The notes under the pieces were generated by a model. That model did no database searches. It was not told the origin of the DNA and saw nothing but the letters and a program-made list of their open reading frames with translations. From contig SPDT01000006.1 in assembly GCA_008477525.1 (NCBI GenBank), positions 3,003,501-3,067,500 of the forward strand: 64,000 bases of DNA, read 5' to 3'. Both the position numbers and the translations under genes were made by a program. Positions 34,701 to 45,598 of this stretch are shown here, in pieces (within the stretch, counting starts at the first letter, position 1; the number at the start of each line of letters is the position of its first letter). This stretch comes from Hypomyces perniciosus (taxonomy: Eukaryota > Ascomycota > Sordariomycetes > Hypocreales > Hypocreaceae).

Positions 34701-37122
34701 CCTGCTGCTATATCTCTGGAATTTTATTATTACTGCGGTTCTTGAATTAGTTAACTATACAGCTATTACTAACAGGGACTCCACCCTTTATTAAGAATTG
34801 TATAAAGACCTAGACCTTAATAAAGATTATAAACCTAATCTGCGAAGATATAGGATTATTGGCTCTTATTGTAAGGTATTCATTCTATAAGAATAAAGGG
34901 CCAAGGGCTATAAATTAGCCCCTAAGACTGAAACTGGGAGACTACTAGCAGTTTTAGGTAGTAATACTTATTTTATCTATATCCTAACTAGACATATAGT
35001 CTTTAAATCGTTAACTATAAAGCTGTATAAAGATAAGATTCTTAAGCTTTAAATCCTAGAGCCTACTATAGGTTAGGATAATAAGGAATTAGAGGGAGAA
35101 ATAGAGCTAGATTCTATAGATTAAATGATTCCTAGCTCTTAGGATATTAATCCCTTACTCCCTGACCTTATTCCAGAGGGAGTACCCACTACTATTCCCC
35201 CTATTCCTATACTAGTTATATAAGACTCTGCAGTTATAGAGGATCTTATAGATATAGATATATCCCATTTTCTCTATAATAGCGTTAAAAAGCTAGCCTT
35301 TCCAGCTGCTGCAGCACAAGACCTATAAACGCTCAAGCAAGTACTTTATAGTCCTGATAAGACTAAGTGGCTAGGAGCGATTTATAGCGAATTTGACCAG
35401 CTAGTTGAACAATACACCTTTACTTTTATTAAGTGTAATAGTATTCCTAAAGGCAGGAATCCTATTACTAGTCGATTAGTCTTAAAGACTAAGAAAGACT
35501 AGAATAATAGAATAGTTAAATTTAAAGCTAGGCTAGTTGCTAGGGGCTTCTAACAACTAGAAGGAATAGATTTTAACCAAACGTTTACCTTAACGGCTGT
35601 TCCTTTTACTTGGCGGCTCCTTTTAGCTTTAGCTATTATTTATAACTGGGAAATCAAACAAATTGACTTTATTAGTGCATTTCTTAATGGGATACTTAAG
35701 GAAACTATATTCCTTAACTTCCTTAAAGGGTTTAAAGACTATACTAGTTAAGCTTCCCCTAGGATTAAATCTATTTTTAGGAAGCTGGGTTATAACCCTG
35801 ATATAGATCAGGTTATTTAGTTACAGAAAGCTCTTTATGGTCTTAAACAGTCCCCTAGAGAATGGCAACAGGCCTTACAAGCCCTAGGAAATAAATTAAG
35901 ATATAATCCTTTAATTTCTGACTCTGCTATTCTCTATAATCCTAATAACAGTATTTTTATTGTTACTTATATAGATGACTGTCTTTTTATTGGACCAGAT
36001 AAAGAAGCTATAGCCTAGCTAAAGCTAGCTTTTAATAAGGTCTATGCTATAAAAGATAAAGGCCTGGCCTTGTTCTTTTTAGGGGTTCAGATAGTTAGGG
36101 ATAGAAAAAGAGGCCTTCTTTGGCTTTCCCAGAAACAGTATATTACTGAAGCTATAGAGTTTTTTAACCTTTAAGACTTAAAGCCTATCCAATTACCCCT
36201 GCAGCCCTCTCTCTTAGCTAATAAGACCACAACCAGACTAGATAAAGCTAATACTAAGCTTTTCCAAGCTATAGTTGGTACTATTATCTACTTAACAATA
36301 TACACTCGAGTACATACTAGCTTTTCAGTTTAGTGGCTAGCAAGACAATTCCAAGGCCCTTATAAAGAGTATCTAAACGCAGCCTATAACCTATTACAGT
36401 ATTTGAATAGTACCTAGGATTTAGCTATTCAATATATTAGAAAATCTAGTCCTATACCTATTAGTTATTGCGATAGTGATTTTGCTGGGGATAAAGAATT
36501 AAGCAAATCGACTTATAGCTATATTATTATAGTTGCTAATAGGCCAATTAGCTGGAAATCAAAAAGGGGCTCAATTATTTGTCTTTTTACGCTAGAAGCA
36601 GAGTTTATAGCTCTTATAGAAGCTACCAGGGAGATTCAGTGGCTTATTGGCCTATATAGAGAGGTAGATCGACTAATTACACAGCCAATCTCTTTACTTA
36701 ACGATAATAAAGGTGCTATTTCTACCTCGAATAACCTTACCCTTTATAATCGAACAAAATATACTCTGTTATAGTTTAATTATATTAGGGAACAGGTTAA
36801 AAATAGCGTTATTACAGTTAGCTATCTGGAAACCAGTAAAATAGTTGCTGATAGGCTTACTAAGCCTTTTCTAGGTCTGAAATTAAAGAACTTTATAAGT
36901 CTCCTTAATTTTAAGCTTTTACCTAAAGTCTATACCTAAGGTTCTTACCCTTTTCTTTCTTATAGTTACTAGCTATTTTTAGTTATTAGCTATCCTAGTT
37001 ATTCCTGTTATTTTCAGCTATATTTAGCTATCCTTTTTATTATTATATCCTAGTTACTTTCCTATATCTAGATCCTATATCTACTTTAAAGTTATATAGG
37101 ATAGTATCTATTTTAGAGGGAG

Positions 37123-37702
37123 TGTTAAAAAGGAGGGCTAAAATGCAAGGATTTCTGTGTAATTAGGTAACCTTCCTATTCTGGCTAGACCTAGAATTAG
37201 GCCCGACGCTAGGACCGAGTTCCGGAGGAACTTCAGTGTAAGTCAGGAAATTTCTATTATCTTCAACGATAACAATTGAGCTAGGACCAGCTACCCCGCC
37301 TACCCTAAACTCAATACAATAGCCATAATGGCTATTGTGAAAAATCTGACCAAAATGGTTTCCCGTTTGTATGGCCGTGAGTTGATTTGACTGATTTTAT
37401 ATATAAATGAATTTTGCGGAAAATAGGAATGCGGCCACGAACCCAATTCTGCCACCGCACACCTATTATTAGGTCGGAGGACTATTATAGAAGACAAAGC
37501 TATTGTTTATACAATTACTTTTACACCAGCCGCATATTACTAGATATTCTATAGCTTTCTAGCTATTAGTTTAGTTACAATTCAATTGTTTATCTATTGT
37601 TAACCCAACTAGACTCTTAATCGTTTCCTTATTGCTGCGTTGGGTGTACCTTCCTAGAAGCTGCACTTAAATGAGGTTTAGTATAACCTTGTTATTTTAA
37701 TA
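37123..37702 (+). repeat. 3' LTR of copia B (580 bp)
   Basis: Preceded by a purine tract (AGAGGGAG). Ends TTTTAATA, one C-to-T change from the 5' copy, then TSD TAAAT. Confidence 0.9.
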
Positions 37703-39383
37703 TAAATAAAGAGTTTAGGGGGTTTAGGTTTTTTAGAAGATTTAGAAGGCTTAAAAGGCTTTTTGCCTTTTTTAGCGTTTAGGGCTTATAGAAGGTCTCG
37801 ATTACTATTTGTACTACTAATAGATTTAGTAAAGGACTCTTTTAATAGCTCTTTTAAGCTATACTCCCTAGTAGCTAGATAATATATACTAGTAAAAGCA
37901 GTATCCTTTATGGTTTGCTTCTGGTTTTATTGGTTCTGATTCTTTTGATTTTTCTGATTTCCTTAATTCTTTTGATTTCCTTTCCTTTTATTGGAATTAG
38001 AAGCTGGCTTTTGATTAGGGGACTTAGAAGGGCCCGAGGCCTTATTAACCCTATATGCAGTAAAATATGGATTCCTAGTCTCTTTTAATATATCTACTAT
38101 AAGAAACTGAATGTTAAAACCTTTAGTTGATTGCCCAATAGCTCTACTAGATCTAATAGTTCCTCTAATTCTTTCAGCCTATTAAGGATAAGTCTTTTTT
38201 AAGGAATTTAAATATTGATTTACTTGGTCTAGTATATTAATATTAACCTTTAAAATAGCTAGCTTAGCTAATAAGCTATTAAAAGTAGTATTAAATTTAG
38301 CTAAAGATCTTTTATAATTACTATAATTTAATAAATAAAATTCCCTATAAAGGGAATCTCTTTATAGAGTATTAAAGTAACTATATTATCTCTTTAATGT
38401 TAAAAATGCTTCTTTTAGGCTTTGAATCCAAGTAATAGATACAGCAGGAATAGCTGTTAAACTATCCCTAATTAGTATAAGTAATAGGGCCTATTCTGAA
38501 TCAGATAAGGAATCAGTAACTATAGGATTTTCTATAAAAGTATAGTAATTTATAGCCCTTAGTATAATACTTAAGGACTGTTTCTATTAATTAAAGTTAT
38601 TAAGGCCTATTAGCTTATAGCTTTCTAGAAAGCTATAGACCTTTTTTAATACCTCTTTAATAAAACTACTATTTAAAGTAGAAATAGTATTTTGGGGTTA
38701 AGGAATAGATGGAAATAGAACCTGGACTAGTATAGGAATAGGAGTAGGGGCTTGTATTGGCACTGGTATAGGGGCTACAGGATCAATTTCTATTGGACTA
38801 GTAGTCTGTTAAGATTAAAGACCTGAAATAGCAGCAGCTAGGCTAGCTAGCGTGTTATTTAGCTAAGTTATAGTATTATTCTGACCCTTTAGCTGTGCTT
38901 TAACTGTCTCAGTAAAAGCCCTCTATGCCTAAAGCTCTTATTCTATATTCTGTACCTAAATAAATAAATCCCTTTACTGTTAAGGAGAGCTATTATCCTT
39001 AATTAAGGAAATAGGGCTACTAAAAGCCTTAATAAGTCGACTTATACTACTGTTAGGCCTATATTCTATTAAAATAAGGAAAATACTATATAGTATATAT
39101 TAATTATTAAAAATAGTGAAAATAGTAGCAGTACTACTATAACTGCAATAGTATTTGCAGTAAAAGCCTAGGAATAGCTTTTAATAGCCAAAAATCCTAA
39201 AAGTGTTAATATAAATATTAGGATAAGCACTATAAAAACCTGCTATAAGTGCTGTAGTAGTATTAAGGGAAGTGCTATAAATACTAGGATAAGCACTATA
39301 AAAACCCGCTATAAGTGCTATAGTAGCGCTAGGGGAAGTGCTGTAACCACTAGAAAAATCTACTAATAGAGACCCAAGGAAAA

Positions 39384-39402
39384 CTCTCCCAGGCTCATAA
39401 CC
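39384..39402 (-). other. Primer-binding site of copia A
   Basis: On the minus strand, directly after the LTR: GGTTATGAGCCTGGGAGAG. The first 11 bases are complementary to the anticodon loop and stem (GGCTCATAACC) of eukaryotic initiator tRNA-Met. Drosophila copia and yeast Ty5 prime the same way, with a half tRNA cut in the anticodon loop. B and C have the site with RIP-type changes (31758-31776 and 45599-45617). Confidence 0.65.
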
Positions 39403-39983
39403 TATTAAAATAACAAGGTTATACTGAACCTCATTTAAGTGCAGCTTCTAGGAAAGTGTACCCAATACAGCAATAAGGAAACAACTAAGAGTTTAGTTAA
39501 GTTAATAATAGATAAACAATTAAATTATAAACGATTTAATAGCTAGAAGCTATAGAATATCTAGTGTATATGCGGCTGGTATAGAAGTGAATTGTATAAA
39601 CAATAGCTTTGTCTTTTATAATAGTCCTCCGACTAGATAATAGGAATGCGGCGGCAGAATTGGGTTTGTGGCCCTATTCCTATTTTCCGTAAAATTTATT
39701 TGTATAGGAAATCGGCCAAATCGACTTACGGCTATATAAACAGGAAACCATTTTAATTAGATTTTTCACAATAGCTATTATAGCCATTATATTGAGTCTA
39801 GGGTAGGCGGGATAGCTGGTCCTAGCTTAATTGTTATTATTGAAGATAATAGAAATTTCCTGATATATACTGAAGTTCCTCCGGAACTCGGTCCTAGCGT
39901 CGGGCCTAATTCTAGGTCTAGCTAAAATAGGAAGGTTACCTAAATACACTAAAATCCTTACTTTTTAGCCCTCCTTTTTAACA
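39403..39983 (-). repeat. 5' LTR of copia A (581 bp)
   Basis: Same sequence family as 26840-27420. The inner edge reads TATT rather than TGTT because of a C-to-T or G-to-A change; the outer edge ends AACA next to TSD AATAT. Confidence 0.88.
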
Positions 39984-42716
39984 AATATTATTCTTTCTAT
40001 AACCTAAGCAAAAACCTATATAAGCTGCAACTATAAAGCCTGCATTAACCTTTATAATAGAGTTTATATAAGCTTTTAAGGTTAAAAGGAAGCTACTCTT
40101 TAACCTATTTAAATTCTTAAGAAAGTAAAAGGAGTATACTATATAGGCGTAAAATATATATAAAAAGCTTAAACTCGATAAAGAGTTCTATAATAGCAAT
40201 AGAGAATAGTAATACTTTATTAACTCCTACTTAAACGCTATATTTAAGCAGGTAGTCGCTACCTTTTATATATTAAAAGGAACTAACAGGAACTATAACT
40301 TAGCGGAATTTATACAATACCTAGACTATACTTATAAGGATTAAAGACTCTGGAATTAAGCTGTGTAAGAGCTGCGCACTTTTAAGTAAAAAGATAAAAC
40401 TTTACTTTTATTTTTCCTTCCCTGCTTTAAATAAAAGCTCTTTAAAGCAGGTAGCAATAACTAGGCTAACTAAGCTAAGATTATTTTCCTTAAAGGAGTA
40501 TTATCTCTAGAACTACGATTCTGCTTAGTAACGGTAGACCTGCCGTTTACCTATAGCGAATAGCTTACTAAGGTTTAGGATATTGCTAGCCGTATCGAAC
40601 AATTAGATCTAGACCGACAGAATGCAGGAGCCGCCTTAATAGGCCACTCCCAGCAGAAAAAATATAATAAGCCCCAACTATATTACACTTTAAAGGACTA
40701 TATATAAACAGTCGATAAAGAGGGCGATACCTGGATAAAGGGCGTAAACTATATAAAGAACCAGCGCTAACGCAGCTCTTTAACGAGCGAGGCAGATACT
40801 GCCTAAAAGGCTATATATTACTATTGCAGGAAAGAGGGATATATTGCCTGGTTTTGCAAGAAAGGCTATAAAGCCTAGGCGCATTAGGTCTAGATCGCTA
40901 ACTGTAAGTTTAATAATAATAATTAGTATATTAATAGCGAGGAAAACAGTAACTTTAATAATAAATTAAAAGATTAACTTTAATGCAAAGTTAGGCATTA
41001 AAGCCTATAAAGGAAAAATTAAAGGGATAGAAAGAGTTTAAGGAGCGAATAACCGGCGAATTAGTAATATCATAAGCCAAAATAGAGAATATACCTATTA
41101 TAGCATTATTTAATATTAATTGTAACCTTTATACTGTTATAAACTCCTCCTTTACCTAAAAGTTACACCTCCTACAGATTAAAATTACTAAAAGGAAAAT
41201 TAAGATATTTACTAAGATTTATAAAAAGGTAGAAACTAGCTGTATTACTATTATTTACCTGGATTTATACGGCTATATTAAATGTTAATACGCCTATATA
41301 GTAGATAAACTAGATTATAACCTAATCCTCAGTAAGCCTTAAACTAAGGCTAACTAGGTAGTATATAATATAGCTAAAAAGGAAGTTAACTATAGAAAAG
41401 CCGGCCTATAGCTATAATTTACAGATAAAGAAAAGCCTGGGAATATTAAAGCTATATAAAAAGCCTAGCTTATATTAGCCTTAATATTACAAGTAAAATA
41501 CTACTGCACTAAAAGGAATAGCAAAAAGGAAATATACTTCCTTTAAACTATTAGCTTATTTAATATTAAAAAAGCACTCTAGCTTAAAAAACCTATAGAT
41601 CCCTAGGAATATATCCCCCTTAAACTATATAAAGAGTTTTATTCGCTATTCTCTATAAAAAAAGCTACTAAGCTTTTACTATACTGCCTTAAAGTTAATT
41701 TACAGATTCCTTTAAAAGCTAATAAATATAGTAAAGAACTAAAACTCCTTTAAGGCCCCCTTTACAGTATATTATATAAGGAACTATTAGTATTATAAAA
41801 GACTCCCTTTAATTTATTTAATAAAGGATTTATTTAAGCTAGCAGCTTAGCCGCTACAGCCCCTATCCTCTTTATTTAGAAACCTAAAAGAGGAATTCGC
41901 TTTTATATAGACTACTGCGCCTTAAACGCAATAACGCAGCAAAATTATTACCCCCTCCCCTTTTTTTTTAAAACCCTTAACAGCTTAATAAAAGTAAAAT
42001 AGTTTATAAAGCTAAATATAATAGCTGTATTCTATAAAATTAAGGTTATAAAAGGAGAAGAATATAAGACTGCATTTTATATATACTATAGCTTATATAA
42101 GTGGCAGGTAGTTTTATTTAGACTTACTAGCGCACTAGCAGTGTTCTAATAGTATATTAACTAGGTACTACGCCCCTTTTTAAACGACTTCGCGTCTATA
42201 TACCTCGACAATATCCTAATCTATACTAACAGGTCATGAAAGGACTATATAAAAAAGGTCCGGCGAGTTTTATATGCCTTTACTAATACTAGGCTATACC
42301 TAGATCCTAAGAAGTGTGCGTTTATACAGAAAGAGATTAAATACCTTGGGTTTATTATATATACTGGTAAAGGAATTGCCTATAACCCTAAAAAGTAGTA
42401 AGCTATTAGTAAGTAGCAGGCACCTATAATAGTAATAGGAGTCCGAAACTTCCTTGGCTTTATTAATTACTACTAGATATTTATCCCTAGGTTCTCTTAG
42501 ATAGCCTACCTATTTATAAAGTTAACTAAAAAAAAGACCCCCTTTTAGTAAAAAGGTATAAAAGAAGCAGCTTTCTAAGAGCTTAAACGCCTTTTTATTA
42601 AAGCCCTTATACTATAAGCTTAGGATCCTATAAAACGCACCTTTATTAAAGTAGACTGTTTAAGATATACTTTAAAAGGAGTCTTCCTATAAAAGATTAA
42701 AAAGGGAGAACGTTAT

Positions 42717-43227
42717 TGTTAAACTAAACTATAAAAGTAAAGACGCCTTCGCTAAAAGCAAGGCATATTTTGCAACTTATTGGCTGTATTTCAATATTCC
42801 CCCTTAAATAAACTTCAATTATTAAGAATTGAAAATGTAAGCTGGATTAGAACTTATGCCCAATTAAGTAGCAATTAAAACCATACTACTATATAACTTA
42901 TTTAAGTTGTATAGTCCCTATAGAATTATAGGTTAAAGTTTAGTTAAACTATAAGTAGACTTTTAACCTCGGTCTTATTGATAATGCCGATTTATCTAAA
43001 GGGTTCCCAAGCCCTTCCTGGGGTTAAGTCAGTTTAACTTTAGGCTTATTGCTCTTTGGGCTTATTGCCGATTTCCTAGCTTGAAAAAATCTGGGATTTT
43101 CTGGGATTCGAACCTAAGCGCAGTAGAAGCGGCAGGGACTCATAACCTGTTAAACCAAACTGTAAAAGTAAAGACGCCTTCGCTAAAAGCAAGGTATATT
43201 TTGCAACTTATTGGCTATATTTCAACA
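42717..43227 (-). mobile_element. TRIM (terminal-repeat retrotransposon in miniature), 511 bp
   Basis: Two 80-bp direct repeats (42717-42796 and 43148-43227) flank 351 bp of non-coding sequence, with GTTAT duplicated outside (42712-42716 and 43228-43232). On the minus strand the order is LTR (TGTTGAAATATAGCC...TTTAACA), a primer-binding site beginning at 43147 (GGTTATGAGTCCCTGCCGC), a short interior, a polypurine tract AAGGGGGAA (42797-42805 in reverse) and the second LTR. There is no coding capacity. It interrupts the RNase H region of gypsy E1. Its LTR termini and primer site resemble those of the copia family here, so that family may have mobilised it in trans. Confidence 0.85.
43118..43147 (-). 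other. Extended tRNA-iMet-like primer-binding site of the TRIM
   Basis: The plus strand here reads GCGCAGTAGAAGCGGC then AGGGACTCATAACC. It follows the D-arm and anticodon arm of eukaryotic initiator tRNA-Met (GCGCAG-GGAAGCG---CATAACC) over about 30 bases with a few mismatches and one extra A. The minus-strand RNA would thus be complementary to a tRNA half. Confidence 0.6.
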
Positions 43228-45018
43228 GTTATACTATAGCTTATTACTTATAAAAGCTAAGCCCCGCTAAATATAACTATTTTATCTATAATAAGGAAAT
43301 ACTAGTAGTAATTTACTGTTTAAAAGAGTAAAGAGTAGAGCTATATAGCTGTAACCCCTTTATAGTTATTTTAAACTATAAGAACTTACAGTTCTTTATA
43401 ATGCGCAGGAAACTCTCTAAATAATAAATGCGCTAGGCAGAGTTCCTTTCCCAGTTTAATTTTATAATCCAATATAGGCTAGGCAGCAAGGCAGCTGCTC
43501 TTAATACATTAAGCTGCAGGGAATAAGACCTTCCACTTAATAAAGGCGATAAGCGCAAACTAAGCCGCTATATATAATTTATCCCAGCTATACTAGCAAT
43601 ATAGAGATTTAAAGATAGCAATACTGATCTCCCTTTAATGCGCATATTCAACGGAAACAAGGAACTATAGGACCTATAGAACCTGACAATTTAAAAGGAT
43701 TTAGTATATTAATAAGTATATACTGCAGTTAAAAAGGAAAAGCGCTCTTTCCCTATAGACCTTTAACTTAAAGTATAGATATTGGAATATATAATTAATA
43801 AGGAATAGAGATTAATATTTTAAGACTGTATTTAAGTACCGGCTATAACTAAAAAAGAAGGCAAAACGCTATACACTTATATTATGCAAGCAGAATATAA
43901 TGCTGCAGTTTTAGGCTACCTAGGTTATAATGGAACCCTAGCTATTATTTCCTGTAGGTTTTTTTAGCTAGGAATTAGCAGTATAGTCTAATAATTCCTC
44001 TATAACTGCAGTATATATAAAAGAGGAAAAGTATAGAAAAGCTATAAATAAAGACTCTTTAAACTATTACCTATTCTTTAATATATCTGCAGCGACTTAG
44101 CTATAGATTTTATAGTTAACCTACTACTTATAGGATTAATATAAATATAATACCTTTAAGTTATTATTAACTAGTTTATTAAAAATATTACCTTTAAGGT
44201 AATAAAGAGTATAAAGGTAGAAGTATATATAAAGAGGTTCCTTTAATACTATTATTAATTCTATAGGATACCTTAGTCTATAATTAGCAATTAAGGATTT
44301 AATTAAACTAGCTGCTTTTAAAGAGCTTTCTATAAACTAGCAGGAACCCAGCAATACCCAAGTATAGTATATTACTTATAGATTAACGGTAGACTAGAAA
44401 GGAGTAACTAAAAGATTTAAGTATACTTTAAAGTATATATAAACTACTTTTAAAGCAATTAAAGAGACCTTTTCCTGGCAGTGCAACTAGCTTTAAATAA
44501 CTGTAAATATACAGCTATTTAAATAAGCCCCTTTTTCCTTAAATATAACTACTATATAAAACCCCTCTAGCTATATATAAAAGAAAATAAAGCTATTAGA
44601 TTAAAGGACCTAAAAGAGAAGGCTATAAAAGAAATAGTTAAAAGACTAAAAGGAGTAACTGCCTTTATTTAAGCAGTACTTGCCGCTATATAATAATACT
44701 ATAAAGACTCCGCGAACTAGTAGTAAAGCCCCTTTAAAAGATATAAAATAGGAGATAAAGTCTAGCTATACCTCGGCAACTATAATACTCCCTAGCCTTT
44801 TAAAAAGCTTAATGCCCTATATTATAAGTATATAGTAATAAAGGTTATTAGCCTTTATATAGTGGAACTGGGCGTATTAACTAGTATATACCCGCGATTT
44901 TACGTTAACCTACTAAAAAGAGTAGCCGATAACCCCTTTCTGGGCCAGATTTTAAATAACCCTTAACTATTACTGATATAAGTGGATAGCGAGGATAAAT
45001 AGGAAGTTAAAGAGGTCC

Positions 45019-45598
45019 TGTTAAAAAGGAGGGCTAAAAAGTAAGGATTTTAGTGTATTTAGGTAACCTTCCTATTCTAGCTAGACCTAGAATTAGGCCC
45101 AACGCTAGGACCAAGTTCCGGAGGAACTTCGGTATATATCAGGAAATTTCTATTATCTTTAACGATAACAATTAAGCTAGGACCAGCTACCCCGCCTACC
45201 CTAGACTCAATACAATGGCCACAATAGCTATTGTAAAAAATCTGACCAAAATGGTTTCCTATTTATATGGCCGTGAGTCGATTTGGCCGATTTCCTATAT
45301 AAATGAATTTTGCGGAAAATAAAAACAGGGCCATGAACCCAATTCTGCCGCCGCATTCCTATTATCTAGTCAGAGGACTATTATAGAAGACAAAGCTATT
45401 ATTTATACAATCACTTCTGTATTAGCCGCATATACACTAGATATTCTATAGCTTCTAGCTATTAGATTATTTATAATTTAATTGTTCATCTATTATTAAC
45501 CTAACTAGACTCTCAGTCGTTTCCTTATTGCTGCGTTGTATACAGCTTCCTAGAAGCTACATATAAATAAGGTTTAGTATAACTTTATTATTTTAACA
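45019..45598 (+). repeat. 5' LTR of copia C (580 bp)
   Basis: TGTTAAAAAGG...TTTTAACA, followed by the primer site GGTTATAAGCC (45599 on). Confidence 0.88.

Larger units (their letters stand above)
31178..37702 (+). mobile_element. Ty1/copia element B (plus), full length, inserted in A
   Basis: 6,525 bp, LTRs 31178-31757 and 37123-37702, TSD TAAAT at 31173-31177 and 37703-37707. One long gag-pol frame can be followed: gag (about 32140-33150, with a long Gln/Pro-rich start and no clear CCHC knuckle); protease (YNTGS at about 33390, from DTGS); integrase zinc region (about 34165-34280, CLACNKGK) and core (about 34345-34700); reverse transcriptase (ARLVARGFQQLEG at about 35530, YIDDCLFIG at about 35970); RNase H (CDSDFAGDKELSKST at about 36470, EAEFIAL at about 36597). 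Stops are mostly TAG or TAA where C keeps CAG or CAA. It is the least degraded of the copia copies, consistent with its inner position. Confidence 0.9.
26840..39983 (-). mobile_element. Ty1/copia element A (minus), full length, split by element B
   Basis: 5' LTR 39403-39983 and 3' LTR 26840-27420, flanked by AATAT at 26835-26839 and 39984-39988. After removing B and one TAAAT, the element is about 6.6 kb. On the minus strand: gag (about 39000-37900), protease junction at the B insertion (37708/31177), integrase (about 30700-29700), reverse transcriptase (about 29200-28500) and RNase H (about 28100-27650). The frame is interrupted by many C-to-T type stops. The primer-binding site directly follows the 5' LTR (39384-39402). 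It belongs to the same family as B, C and D. Confidence 0.88.
26394..45018 (+). mobile_element. Ty3/gypsy element E1 (plus), host for nested insertions
   Basis: 5' LTR 26394-26619. The internal region is 26620-26839, then, after copia A, 39984-45018. Order of recognisable domains: gag with a zinc knuckle (40814-40860, CRKEGYIAWFC, His lost); a degraded protease region (about 41090-41300); reverse transcriptase (about 41820-42400, with FYIDYCALNA at 41896-41925 and YLDN replacing YLDD at about 42200); RNase H (split by the TRIM at 42717-43227); zinc-finger and catalytic integrase regions (about 43870-44500); and the start of a C-terminal tail. Copia C begins at 45019, so the tail and 3' LTR are missing. 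All frames carry stops of the C-to-T kind. Junction bases across A (AATAT on both sides) show that the two halves were once continuous. Confidence 0.8.

Noticed and set aside
43095..43150. Possible tRNA gene (TTCGAA loop and CTCATAA loop)
   Set aside because: The T-loop-like and anticodon-like parts are in the wrong order for a tRNA and lie at the primer-site position of the TRIM.
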